This document shows, one piece after another, positions 35,908 to 44,201 of a stretch of DNA of 64,000 nucleotides. A program made the position numbers and the translations under genes. How positions within the stretch are numbered: position 1 is the first letter of the stretch; every line of letters begins with the position of its first letter. The stretch lies in the NCBI RefSeq assembly GCF_030505195.1, contig NZ_CP129672.1, forward strand, positions 5,118,501-5,182,500. The letters are read 5' to 3'. A model generated the notes under the pieces. That model worked only from the letters and a program-made list of their open reading frames with translations, ran no database searches and was not told the DNA's origin. Source of the DNA: Comamonas testosteroni (lineage in GTDB: Bacteria; Pseudomonadota; Gammaproteobacteria; Burkholderiales; Burkholderiaceae_C).

Positions 35908-35923
35908 TAGACTGATTGGTCTA
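35908..35923. promoter_or_regulatory. Operator-like dyad upstream of acuR
   Basis: TAGACTGATTGGTCTA lies 10 bases before the acuR start; TAGAC and GTCTA are inverted arms. A close variant precedes acuI, as expected for an autoregulating TetR repressor. Confidence 0.65.
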
Positions 35924-35933
35924 TATTTCCTGC

Positions 35934-36572
35934 ATGCCAACGGATGTACTTCTCAAGCCCCGGCGGGGTAGGCCCCCAAAGTTGCGAGTCGACGATGTCG
36001 ACACGCGCGAGTTGCTCATGCGTGCGGGCTTGGAGGTGCTCACTGAAAAAGGCTTTGCCATGGCGGGCATCGATGAAATCCTGTCGCGGGTGGAGGTGCC
36101 GAAAGGCTCGTTCTATCACTACTTCGCCAGCAAAGAAGCCTTCGGCCTAGAGCTCATAGAGCGCTATGCCAGCTACTTTGCGTACAAGCTCGACAGCCAC
36201 TTTGGCAGCGAGGCACTTGCGCCATTGGCCAGGCTCGACGCGTTTGTTGCGGATGCGGTGTCTGGGATGGAGCGCTACGACTTCAAGCGAGGTTGCCTGA
36301 TTGGCAACTTAGGGCAGGAAATGAACGGTCTGCCTGAGTCCTTTCGCGCTCGCTTGGCCAAGGTTTTCAAAGACTGGGAAACGCGGACGATGGTATGTCT
36401 GGAGGCTGCCAAGGCACAAGGGCAGATTGCACACGCTGCCGATACTGCAGAGTTGGCCTGTGTCTTTTGGATCGGATGGGAAGGTGCTGTACTGCGTGCC
36501 AAGCTGGAGCGCAGCGCCCAGCCGCTCCATTTCTTTGCGCAATTTTTTGCTGCGGGTCTGCCAAAGGCCTGA
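35934..36572 (+). CDS. acuR: TetR-family repressor AcuR-like
   Basis: A 212-residue TetR regulator. The helix-turn-helix spans about residues 22-67 (LLMRAGLEVLTEKGFAMAGI, then ILSRVEVPKGSFYHYFASKE), followed by a helical ligand domain with RGCLIGNLGQEM, the segment typical of AcuR-like repressors. AcuR of Rhodobacter binds acrylate and derepresses acuI. Here acuI follows directly, which supports the name. The start at 35934 gives MPTDVLLKPRRGRPPK, the family's basic arm; an in-frame codon at 35916 would overlap the operator. Confidence 0.82.
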   Translation: MPTDVLLKPRRGRPPKLRVDDVDTRELLMRAGLEVLTEKGFAMAGIDEILSRVEVPKGSFYHYFASKEAFGLELIERYASYFAYKLDSHFGSEALAPLARLDAFVADAVSGMERYDFKRGCLIGNLGQEMNGLPESFRARLAKVFKDWETRTMVCLEAAKAQGQIAHAADTAELACVFWIGWEGAVLRAKLERSAQPLHFFAQFFAAGLPKA

Positions 36573-36585
36573 TTTTTTTGCCATT

Positions 36586-36604
36586 TACCAGACGATTGGT
36601 CTAA
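36586..36604. promoter_or_regulatory. Operator-like site upstream of acuI
   Basis: ACCAGACGATTGGTCTAAT shares AGAC-GATTGGTCTA with the site before acuR, with one base less between arms, and sits 17 bases before the acuI start. Confidence 0.6.
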
Positions 36605-36620
36605 TTGATAAGGAGTGTCG

Positions 36621-37604
36621 ATGTTCAATGGAATCTTGATCACCAAAGGCGATGATGGCTATCAGGCCAGGTTTCAGCGTATTGAAGAGTCGTTGCTGCC
36701 ACCGGGCGACGTGCTTGTGCGCGTCTCCCACTCCACGATCAACTACAAGGATGCGCTGGCGATCACCGGTAAAGGGCCGGTGGTGCGCAAATTTCCGATG
36801 GTGCCGGGGATCGATCTGGTCGGGCAGGTCGAGCATTCCTCCCACGCCGCGTTCAAAGAGGGGGACTGGGTTCTGCTCAACGGCTGGGGGGTAGGCGAGG
36901 TCCACTGGGGTGGCCTTGCACAACTGGCGCGTCTGAATGGGGATTGGCTGATCCCGCTGCCTGCGGGTTTCTCTCCCCGGCAGGCCATGTCCATAGGTAC
37001 CGCAGGCTATACCGCCATGCTTTGCGTCTTGGCGCTGGAGCGCCATGGCGTTCAGCCAGGCGACGGCGAAATCGTGGTGACGGGGGCGGCAGGCGGTGTG
37101 GGAAGTGTGGCCATTGCCATCCTGTCCAAGCTCGGGTACTCCGTGGTAGCGGTTACCGGGCGCACCGATGAGGCTGACTACCTGCTTGATCTTGGAGCCC
37201 AAGAGGTTTTGCACCGCGCGCAATTTGCAGAACCCGGAAAGCCGCTTGGCAAGGAGCGCTGGGCTGCTGCTGTGGACGTTGTGGGTAGCCACACCCTCGC
37301 CAACTTGTGTGCCACGACCCGCTACGGCGGCGTGGTGACGGCCTGCGGGCTGGCTGCGGGCATGGATTTCCCGTCCACAGTGGCGCCTTTCATCTTACGA
37401 GGAGTGACGCTCGCTGGCGTCGACAGCGTCATGCGGCCCAAGGCGGACCGGATTGAGGCCTGGTCGCGGCTGGCGACTGATCTGGATCTGCAAAAACTAG
37501 GTGCCATCTGCCACGAGGTGCCTTTGACCGATGTGATTCCGTTGGCGACGGAACTTTTGAACGGGCGAGTCAAGGGACGCATCGTCGTCGATGTGAACCG
37601 TTGA
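36621..37604 (+). CDS. acuI: Acrylyl-CoA reductase (NADPH), AcuI/YhdH type
   Basis: A 327-residue medium-chain reductase that reduces acrylyl-CoA to propionyl-CoA with NADPH, removing a toxic product of acrylate or DMSP breakdown. The quinone-oxidoreductase start ([20 protein letters not shown]), the [20 protein letters not shown] block, and the cofactor motif [20 protein letters not shown] near 150 are all AcuI/YhdH-like. AAGGAG five bases ahead fixes the ATG at 36621. No acuK, acuH or DMSP lyase is seen, so this is a stand-alone detoxification pair with acuR. Confidence 0.9.
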   Translation: MFNGILITKGDDGYQARFQRIEESLLPPGDVLVRVSHSTINYKDALAITGKGPVVRKFPMVPGIDLVGQVEHSSHAAFKEGDWVLLNGWGVGEVHWGGLAQLARLNGDWLIPLPAGFSPRQAMSIGTAGYTAMLCVLALERHGVQPGDGEIVVTGAAGGVGSVAIAILSKLGYSVVAVTGRTDEADYLLDLGAQEVLHRAQFAEPGKPLGKERWAAAVDVVGSHTLANLCATTRYGGVVTACGLAAGMDFPSTVAPFILRGVTLAGVDSVMRPKADRIEAWSRLATDLDLQKLGAICHEVPLTDVIPLATELLNGRVKGRIVVDVNR

Positions 37605-37754
37605 TTCGCCGCCCACGTTGGAGGCCTACCAGCAGTTTGCGGAGCCTGCTTAAGGGTTGTTGCGGATGACGCTGCTACTGACAAACGAAAGCGGCTAGAT
37701 AGCCGCTTTCGCGGCACAGCAGTCGCCTGCGAGAAAATCACGAGCGGCAGCAAC

Positions 37755-37957
37755 GGGTCGCTTCCTGCCGCTCCTGTAGCCTGAAAATCCCACTGGCCGA
37801 TACATCCGTCGCCAGGGTTGGATCTGGCTGTTGGCGACAAAACAACACATACGGGCCGCTGAACGCTTGCCAATTTGTCAGCCTTGGTGCCAAAGCCTGT
37901 GCTACTTTGTGCCAAAGCTCGCGCAAATTTGTGCCAAAGGCCGCGCAACGCAACTCT
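37755..37957. repeat. Island-flanking direct repeat, copy B (~203 bp)
   Basis: Same orientation as 20848-21049 and about 85% identical by eye. It ends with two tandem units of TTTGTGCCAAAG-NN-CGCGCAA. No gene conserved in it. Confidence 0.8.
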
Positions 37958-38089
37958 CAAACGCAACTTGCATGGCTGTGATGGTCGCTAAATGAATGCC
38001 TCAGTGCGACATTTTTACATGGTAGAAAACCAGGGAAAAAAGGCTGTTTCCCTATGAAAACACCTTGCGAAAGTTGAGCTAAATCCTTG

Positions 38090-38105
38090 AGTCTTGTACA
38101 AGACT
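38090..38105. promoter_or_regulatory. Perfect 16-bp palindrome upstream of icd
   Basis: AGTCTTGTACAAGACT is a complete dyad about 155 bases before the monomeric isocitrate dehydrogenase start, a likely dimeric repressor site. Regulator unknown. Confidence 0.55.
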
Positions 38106-38258
38106 TGAAAAAATCGGCCCGGTTGCGCGTAGAATTTTGTATTGTGGGAACGCATTGCATCAAGAAAGTGTCGTCCCGCTGTGTCAGGCCCCATTGCGCA
38201 AGCCCGGGATGCAGGCCCAAGGCACCTTTCCCCCTTTTTTCACAACCTGAGACAAGAG

Positions 38259-40490
38259 ATGAGTACGCAGCAACCCACCATCATCTACACCTTGACTGAC
38301 GAGGCTCCCCGCCTGGCCACCAGCGCATTCCTGCCCGTGATCCGTGCTTTCGCAGCACCGGCCGGCATCAATGTGGAGACCAGCGATATCTCGCTGGCAG
38401 GCCGTATCTTGGGCGAGTTCCCCGACTTTCTTACCGAAGCCCAACGCGCTCCGAACAATCTGGCTGAACTGGGCAAGCTGACGCTGACGCCTGAAGCCAA
38501 CATCATCAAGCTGCCCAATATCTCCGCATCCGTGGGCCAGCTGCAAGACGCGATCAAGGAATTGCAGGGCAAGGGCTATGCCATCCCCGACTATCCTGAA
38601 ACCGCCACGACCGATGCCGAAAAGGACATCAAGGCACGCTACAACAGGTGCATTGGCTCTGCCGTGAACCCCGTGCTGCGCGAAGGCAACTCGGATCGCC
38701 GCGCGCCTGCTGCGGTCAAGAACTACGCCAAGAAGCACCCCCATTCCATGGGTGAGTGGAAGCAGTGGTCGCAAACCCATGTGTCGCACATGGAAGAGGG
38801 CGACTTCTATCACGGCGAAAAGTCCATGACGCTGGACAAGGCCCGCGAAGTGAAGATGGTGCTGGAGGCCAAGTCCGGCAACAGCATCGTTCTGAAGGAC
38901 AAGGTCAAGCTGCAGGCTGCAGAAGTGATCGATTCCATGTTCATGAGCAAGAAGGCCTTGTGCGCTTTCTATGAAAAGGAAATCGAAGACTGCCGCGAGT
39001 CGGGCATCTTGTTCTCGCTGCACGTGAAGGCCACCATGATGAAGGTGTCCCACCCCATCGTGTTCGGTCACTGCGTGAAGATTTTCTACAAGGAAGCCTT
39101 CGAAAAGCACGGCAAGCTGTTTGATCAGCTGGGCGTGAACGTGAACAACGGCATGGCCAATCTGTACGAGAAGATTGAGACCCTGCCTGCTTCGCAGCGC
39201 GAAGAAATCATCCGTGACCTGCACAAGTGCCAGGAGCACCGTCCGCGTCTGGCCATGGTCGATTCCGCCAAGGGCATCACCAACTTCCACTCGCCCAATG
39301 ACGTGATCGTGGATGCTTCCATGCCCGCCATGATCCGCGTGGGCGGCAAGATGTGGGCCGCTGACGGCAAGCCTTACGACTGCAAGGCCGTGATGCCTGA
39401 GTCCACCTTTGCCCGTATCTACCAGGAAGTGATCAACTTCTGCAAATGGCACGGCAACTTCGACCCCAAGACCATGGGCACCGTGCCCAACGTGGGTCTG
39501 ATGGCGCAAAAGGCCGAAGAGTACGGCTCGCACGACAAGACGTTTGAGATCGCCGAAGACGGCGTGGCCAACATCGTGGACATCGCCACCGGCGAAGTGC
39601 TGCTGAGCCAGAACGTGGAAGCTGGCGACATCTGGCGCATGTGCCAGGTCAAGGATGCTCCTATCCGCGACTGGGTGAAGCTGGCTGTGACCCGTGCCCG
39701 CAACTCCGGCATGCCTGCCGTGTTCTGGCTGGACCCCTATCGTCCCCACGAAGCCGAGTTGATCAAGAAGGTGCAGACCTACTTGAAGGAATACGACACC
39801 AACGGCCTGGAAATCCACATCCTCTCGCAAGTGCGCGCCATGCGCTACACGCTGGAGCGCGTGGCCCGCGGTCTGGACACCATCTCGGTGACCGGCAACA
39901 TTCTGCGTGACTACCTGACCGACCTGTTCCCGATTCTGGAACTGGGCACCTCGGCCAAGATGCTGTCCATCGTGCCTCTGATGGCGGGTGGCGGCATGTA
40001 CGAAACCGGTGCTGGTGGCTCCGCTCCCAAGCATGTGCAGCAGTTGGTGGAAGAAAACCACCTGCGCTGGGACTCGCTGGGCGAATTCCTGGCCCTGGCT
40101 GTCTCGTTCGAAGATCTGGGCATCAAGGAAAACAATGCCCGCGCCAAGCTGCTGGCCAAGACTCTGGACGAAGCCACCGGCAAGCTGCTGGACGAAGACA
40201 AGTCGCCTTCGCGCCGCACCGGCGAGCTGGACAACCGTGGCTCACAGTTCTACATCGCTCTGTACTGGGCCCAGGCTCTGGCTGCTCAGACCGAAGATGC
40301 AGAACTGGCGGCCAAGTTCGCCACTCTGGCCAAAACTCTGGCCGAGAACGAAGCCAAGATCGTGGCCGAGATGAAGGAAGTGCAAGGCAAGGCTGCCGAT
40401 ATCGGCGGCTACTACATGCCCGACGTGGCCAAGCTGGACGCCGTGATGCGCCCCAGCGCCACCTTCAACGCCGCCATCGCGTCGGTGTAA
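38259..40490 (+). CDS. icd: NADP-dependent isocitrate dehydrogenase, monomeric type
   Basis: A 743-residue single-chain isocitrate dehydrogenase, the normal size of the monomeric (IDH-II) class. It decarboxylates isocitrate to 2-oxoglutarate, making NADPH. Typical stretches are [20 protein letters not shown] at the start, [20 protein letters not shown] (substrate region near residue 130), [20 protein letters not shown] and LEYGTSAKM-like ELGTSAKML near 560, and [20 protein letters not shown]. The ATG at 38259 matches the family start ([11 protein letters not shown]); the longer frame from 38142 is not homologous. A strong terminator follows. The unrelated dimeric enzyme is encoded 2.2 kb downstream. 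Confidence 0.96.
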   Translation: MSTQQPTIIYTLTDEAPRLATSAFLPVIRAFAAPAGINVETSDISLAGRILGEFPDFLTEAQRAPNNLAELGKLTLTPEANIIKLPNISASVGQLQDAIKELQGKGYAIPDYPETATTDAEKDIKARYNRCIGSAVNPVLREGNSDRRAPAAVKNYAKKHPHSMGEWKQWSQTHVSHMEEGDFYHGEKSMTLDKAREVKMVLEAKSGNSIVLKDKVKLQAAEVIDSMFMSKKALCAFYEKEIEDCRESGILFSLHVKATMMKVSHPIVFGHCVKIFYKEAFEKHGKLFDQLGVNVNNGMANLYEKIETLPASQREEIIRDLHKCQEHRPRLAMVDSAKGITNFHSPNDVIVDASMPAMIRVGGKMWAADGKPYDCKAVMPESTFARIYQEVINFCKWHGNFDPKTMGTVPNVGLMAQKAEEYGSHDKTFEIAEDGVANIVDIATGEVLLSQNVEAGDIWRMCQVKDAPIRDWVKLAVTRARNSGMPAVFWLDPYRPHEAELIKKVQTYLKEYDTNGLEIHILSQVRAMRYTLERVARGLDTISVTGNILRDYLTDLFPILELGTSAKMLSIVPLMAGGGMYETGAGGSAPKHVQQLVEENHLRWDSLGEFLALAVSFEDLGIKENNARAKLLAKTLDEATGKLLDEDKSPSRRTGELDNRGSQFYIALYWAQALAAQTEDAELAAKFATLAKTLAENEAKIVAEMKEVQGKAADIGGYYMPDVAKLDAVMRPSATFNAAIASV

Positions 40491-40544
40491 GCCAGCTTGC
40501 CTCGCAGAGCGGGTTGCCCCGCCTGCGTGCAGGCAGTTCCCCCT

Positions 40545-40583
40545 AAAAAGCCGGTGGACCTGAAATGGTCTCCGGCTTTTTTT
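40545..40583 (+). terminator. Terminator of the monomeric icd
   Basis: AAAAAGCCGG and CCGGCTTTTTTT pair across a partly paired loop, followed by T residues. Confidence 0.9.
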
Positions 40584-40681
40584 GTACCCGGCCGCAGTAG
40601 TTGCTATATAAATAGAAGCTGCCTGTGCATGATGTATAAGCACTGCAGCTTGATTTGATTCGAATTTATGAAAGGCGCTCC

Positions 40682-40972
40682 ATGCCGCTGTACCAGTGCC
40701 CGTGCTGCGACTACTTCTCGCTCGATGACCGTGGCGAGTACAGCATCTGCAGCGTCTGCTTCTGGGAGGACAGTGGCTGGGATGTGGACTGCCCGGATGA
40801 ATACTCCGGCCCCAACCATATGACGCTGCGCGAAGGTCGGCGCAACTTTCAGCGCTTTGGTGCCTGCGATTACCGAATGCGCAAGAGCGTGCTCCCACCG
40901 GCAGCGCGCAACCGCTATCGGCATGGACCGCGCGTTCTGAGTCAAGTGGCATCAATCCGCGTGGGGCGGTGA
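40682..40972 (+). CDS. CPCC-type cysteine-rich small protein
   Basis: A 96-residue protein opening with MPLYQCPCCDYFSLDDRGEY and continuing CSVCFWEDSGWDVDCPDEYS, the pattern of the CPCC domain (two CxxC-like pairs, probably zinc-binding) followed by the conserved N-M-T-L-R-E-G-R-x-N-F. Function unknown. The ATG at 40682 starts the domain directly; an in-frame start at 40655 is less likely. Its 3' end overlaps the convergent gene by 21 bases; the last ~20 residues are not family-like. Confidence 0.78.
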   Translation: MPLYQCPCCDYFSLDDRGEYSICSVCFWEDSGWDVDCPDEYSGPNHMTLREGRRNFQRFGACDYRMRKSVLPPAARNRYRHGPRVLSQVASIRVGR

Positions 40973-41512
40973 TTGCCGAGCCTCGTCAACCCAGCGCAGA
41001 AATCGTATGCCTGGATGCTGGTGCAGCAGCGGATAGCGTTGGCGGTGGTAGCAGTCCCAATAACTGGTGGCCTGCTGCTTGCAGATGATCACAAAGCCAG
41101 GGTTCTCGGCCGCAAAACGACCGTAGCTGCGTGGCGATAGCCTATGGGTCTGGGCGGTCAGATGCTCGGCAATTTCCAGCACATACTCGCCCGCCGCGCG
41201 CACCACAAACGGCAGCACCCAGTCGCAGTCATGCGCCAGCAACTGGCGCAGACAGGTTTCGCGCACATGGCCGTTGGCGTGGCGGCTGCCCAGGCACAGG
41301 GCCAGTTGCTGTGTGGGGCCGCTGCTTTGTTCAATGCATTGCTGCAGCGCGCGTTCGTCGTAGTACACGCGGTAGGGCGCATGCAGCAATTCGCCATTGA
41401 TGCTGATCGTGAAGCCGGGGCAGGGCTCGAATGCCTGCGACTTGCCCAGTTTCTGCAGCAGCGCAGCGACGGTATCGCTCAGCGCTTGCGGAAACTGGGG
41501 CCGGTAGAGCAT
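40952..41512 (-). CDS. Conserved protein of unknown function
   Basis: A 186-residue soluble protein (MLYRPQFPQALSDTVAALLQ at the start, SYWDCYHRQRYPLLHQHPGI near the end). No signal peptide or membrane helix. The middle holds regular helices (ALQQCIEQSSGPTQQLALCL). I recognise no domain. Codon use is like the neighbours and the frame is long and undisturbed, so I accept it as a gene. It precedes the DUF192 gene by 24 bases on the same strand but is transcribed after it. Confidence 0.65.
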   Translation of the reverse strand: MLYRPQFPQALSDTVAALLQKLGKSQAFEPCPGFTISINGELLHAPYRVYYDERALQQCIEQSSGPTQQLALCLGSRHANGHVRETCLRQLLAHDCDWVLPFVVRAAGEYVLEIAEHLTAQTHRLSPRSYGRFAAENPGFVIICKQQATSYWDCYHRQRYPLLHQHPGIRFLRWVDEARQSPPHAD

Positions 41513-41536
41513 GAAGGATGCTGATGCTGGCGGCGC

Positions 41537-42046
41537 TTAGCGATTGAAGGGCGCGCCGCCCAGCTTGGTGCCTGCCTTGATGCCGCGCTTGGTAAACCAG
41601 CCCTGGTTCATCTCCAGCACGTAGCGCACGGGCTTGGCCGAGCAGTGAGAGTCTTCGCTCATGGGTTTCATGTCGGCCAGATTGACGATGGTGCCGTCAT
41701 CGGCCACAAAGGCCGCTGTCAGGGGCAGGATGGTGTTGCGCATCCAGAAGCACTGCACGCCGGGTACTTCGAAGACAAAGAGCATGCCTTCTTGCTGCGG
41801 CATCTCCTTGCGGAACATGAGACCAATCTCGCGTTGCTGCGGCGTGACGGCCAGCTGGGTGTCGATGCGGTACATACCGGCCGTCAGGTCGATGCGGCGC
41901 AGATTCATCTGGGGCTGACCTTGATCGCCGGCCATTGCCGGTGCGGTGCCCAGCAGTCCGAACAGGGCCGCTGCGGCTAGCAACATGGTGCGCGCACGCC
42001 AGCCGCATTGGCGTGAGTCAGAGGTTTGGCTGGAGAAGTTCTTCAT
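41537..42046 (-). CDS. DUF192 family exported protein
   Basis: A 169-residue protein with an N-terminal signal-anchor or signal peptide (ARTMLLAAAALFGLLGTAPAMA, about residues 18-38) and one DUF192 domain. The hallmark is TPQQREIGLMFRKEMPQQEGMLFVF followed by FWMRNTILPLTAAFVADDG. The fold is a small beta barrel of unknown role, found in the periplasm of many proteobacteria. The ATG at 42046 starts MKNFSSQTSD; longer in-frame starts add non-homologous residues. Confidence 0.85.
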   Translation of the reverse strand: MKNFSSQTSDSRQCGWRARTMLLAAAALFGLLGTAPAMAGDQGQPQMNLRRIDLTAGMYRIDTQLAVTPQQREIGLMFRKEMPQQEGMLFVFEVPGVQCFWMRNTILPLTAAFVADDGTIVNLADMKPMSEDSHCSAKPVRYVLEMNQGWFTKRGIKAGTKLGGAPFNR

Positions 42047-42133
42047 AAGCCTTGCATGCCAAAAAAGAGTCGAAAGCCGACAGCCTAAGGCATTGGGGCT
42101 GAATGTCGCCTGAAACCCGCATGCCACAAACCA

Positions 42134-42168
42134 CAAAGCCCGCAGAAATCTGAATTCTGCGGGCTTTT
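42134..42168. terminator. Bidirectional terminator
   Basis: AAAGCCCGCAGAA and TTCTGCGGGCTTT pair across seven bases. It is downstream of the Ala-rich secreted gene and upstream of the DUF192 gene. Confidence 0.85.
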
Positions 42169-42237
42169 CGCGCTTGTCGGCAGCGGGTGCGACACCTCAG
42201 GTTCCGGATCCCGTGCCGGTGCGGCCTTTAGCGCTCG

Positions 42238-42507
42238 TCAGGCAGCGGGCTTGGCAGCTTTCTTGGTGGTGTGCTTGGCGTGCGACTTGGCAGGCTTGTG
42301 CATGGACTTGGCATGCTTGGCTGCGGGGGCCGGTGCTGCAGCGGGCGCCGCAGCGGGGGCGGCAGGTGCTGCTGCGGCCGGCATGGCCGCAGGTGCGGTG
42401 GCTGCGGCTGGGGCAGCGGGGGTGGCAGGTTTCGCAGGTGCAGCGGCTTGAGCGAATGCGCCAGCGGCGAACGTACCGGCAATCAGGACAGCGAGTAGTT
42501 TTTTCAT
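42238..42507 (-). CDS. Small secreted Ala/Pro-rich, Lys/His-tailed protein
   Basis: An 89-residue protein with a signal peptide (MKKLLAVLIAGTFAAGAFAQ) and a mature chain of Ala/Pro repeats (PAKPATPAAPAAATAPAAMP) ending in a basic Lys/His/Ala tail (KHAKSMHKPAKSHAKHTTKK). Such proteins are often annotated as hypothetical or histone-H1-like exported proteins in Burkholderiales. The ATG at 42507 has a weak ribosome site; the in-frame codon at 42525 adds only six residues. Function unknown; the basic tail might bind acidic polymers. Confidence 0.65.
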   Translation of the reverse strand: MKKLLAVLIAGTFAAGAFAQAAAPAKPATPAAPAAATAPAAMPAAAAPAAPAAAPAAAPAPAAKHAKSMHKPAKSHAKHTTKKAAKPAA

Positions 42508-42736
42508 GTGTGCCAATTTCCTCAAGATGCGGCAATGCCTGGTTTCAGGGTTTGTTCAGCGCAGGCCATCTGCGCCTCACAGTCTTTCAACGGCCTTGCT
42601 GTGCCGGCGTTGACAGGTATTTACCGGTAGTTTCTTAGAATTTGTGCGGTGTAGTGATGTCAGAATTCGGTCATATGCAAAATGCACCAGCAAGGTGCGC
42701 CGACGCACACCATCAAGGACTAGGAGATTCCAGAGC

Positions 42737-43999
42737 ATGAGCGCTTCCCAGCACATCCAGGTACCGTCGCAGGGCGAGAAAATCACCGTCAATGCGGACA
42801 AGACGCTGAACGTTCCCGATCAGCCCATCATTCCGTTCATTGAGGGCGATGGTGTCGGTGTTGATGTGACGCCGGTGATGCGCAAGGTGGCTGACGCTGC
42901 CGTTGCCAAGGTCTACGGCGGGCAGCGCAAGATTGCCTGGATGGAGGTGTATGCGGGCGAGAAGGCCACGCGCGTCTACGGCCCCGATGTCTGGCTGCCC
43001 GAGGAAACCGTGGCTGCCGTGCGCGACTATGCCGTGTCCATCAAGGGCCCGCTGACCACGCCCGTGGGCGGCGGCATCCGCTCGCTGAACGTGGCACTGC
43101 GCCAGGAGCTGGATCTGTATGTCTGTCTGCGTCCCGTGCAGTACTTCAAGGGCGTGCCTTCGCCGCTCAAGGAGCCCGAGAAGACAAATATGGTGATCTT
43201 CCGCGAGAACTCGGAGGACATCTACGCGGGCATCGAATACGCGGCCGGCAGCGAGAAGGCGAAAAAGCTCATCGACTTCCTGGCCAAGGAATTGGGCGCC
43301 AACAAGATCCGCTTTCCCGAAACCTCGGGCATCGGCATCAAGCCCGTCTCGCGCGAGGGCACTGAGCGCCTGGTGCGCAAGGCCATCCAGTACGCCATCG
43401 ACAACAACAAGCCCAGCGTGACCCTGGTTCACAAGGGCAACATCATGAAGTACACGGAAGGCGCCTTCCGTGACTGGGGCTACGCGCTGGCGCAGCGCGA
43501 GTTCGCCGCCGAGCTGATCGACGGCGGCCCCTGGTGCCGCATCAAGCACCCGAAGACGGGCAAGGACATCATCATCAAGGACTCGATCACCGACGCCTTC
43601 TTGCAGCAGATTCTGATGCGCCCGGCCGAGTATTCGGTGGTGGCCACGCTCAACCTCAACGGCGACTACATCTCGGATGCGCTGGCCGCGCAGGTGGGCG
43701 GCATCGGCATTGCTCCCGGTGCCAATCTGTCGGAGAGCATTGCCTGCTTCGAAGCCACCCACGGCACGGCACCGCGCTATGCGGGCAAGGATTATGTGAA
43801 CCCCGGCTCCATGATTCTCTGCGCCGAGATGATGCTGCGTCATATGGGCTGGCGCGAGGCAGCGGATCTGATCGTCGAGTCGCTGGAAAAAGCCATCCAG
43901 AGCAAGCATGTGACCTATGACTTCGCTCGCCTGATGGACGGAGCGACCCAGGTGTCCTGCTCGGGCTTCGGGGATGTGGTGATCTCGATGATGGACTGA
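42737..43999 (+). CDS. icd: NADP-dependent isocitrate dehydrogenase, dimeric type
   Basis: A 420-residue homodimeric isocitrate dehydrogenase of the E. coli Icd type (416 residues). Visible are [17 protein letters not shown] at the start, the substrate serine and arginine region [53 protein letters not shown], and the cofactor block [20 protein letters not shown] that specifies NADP. It makes 2-oxoglutarate in the TCA cycle, as does the unrelated monomeric enzyme at 38259. The ATG at 42737 follows AGGAGA; the longer in-frame start at 42644 lacks homology. Confidence 0.95.
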   Translation: MSASQHIQVPSQGEKITVNADKTLNVPDQPIIPFIEGDGVGVDVTPVMRKVADAAVAKVYGGQRKIAWMEVYAGEKATRVYGPDVWLPEETVAAVRDYAVSIKGPLTTPVGGGIRSLNVALRQELDLYVCLRPVQYFKGVPSPLKEPEKTNMVIFRENSEDIYAGIEYAAGSEKAKKLIDFLAKELGANKIRFPETSGIGIKPVSREGTERLVRKAIQYAIDNNKPSVTLVHKGNIMKYTEGAFRDWGYALAQREFAAELIDGGPWCRIKHPKTGKDIIIKDSITDAFLQQILMRPAEYSVVATLNLNGDYISDALAAQVGGIGIAPGANLSESIACFEATHGTAPRYAGKDYVNPGSMILCAEMMLRHMGWREAADLIVESLEKAIQSKHVTYDFARLMDGATQVSCSGFGDVVISMMD

Positions 44000-44054
44000 G
44001 CTGTGCGGTCTGCCCGGCAGCTTGCAGCAGCTGCCGGCACTGCTTTCTCAGCGG

Positions 44055-44082
44055 CCGCACCGTCTCCACGGTGCGGTTTTTT
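44055..44082 (+). terminator. Terminator of the dimeric icd
   Basis: CCGCACCG and CGGTGCGG pair across six bases and are followed by six T residues. Confidence 0.9.
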
Positions 44083-44201
44083 ATGCCGGCGGCCTGGCGC
44101 TTGTAGTCCTGGGGCTGGCGTGCAAAGCCTCGAAAGTATGTCGATGTGTATCGGCTTTAAAGCGTGCAATACACAAATGGCAATTAATTTCAGGTGAGGC
44201 T

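Noticed and set aside
38184..40061. A 625-codon open frame on the minus strand opposite the monomeric icd
   Set aside because: It mirrors the codon pattern of a highly expressed GC-rich gene, has no domain, and is rich in His, Gly and Val as expected from reading icd backwards.
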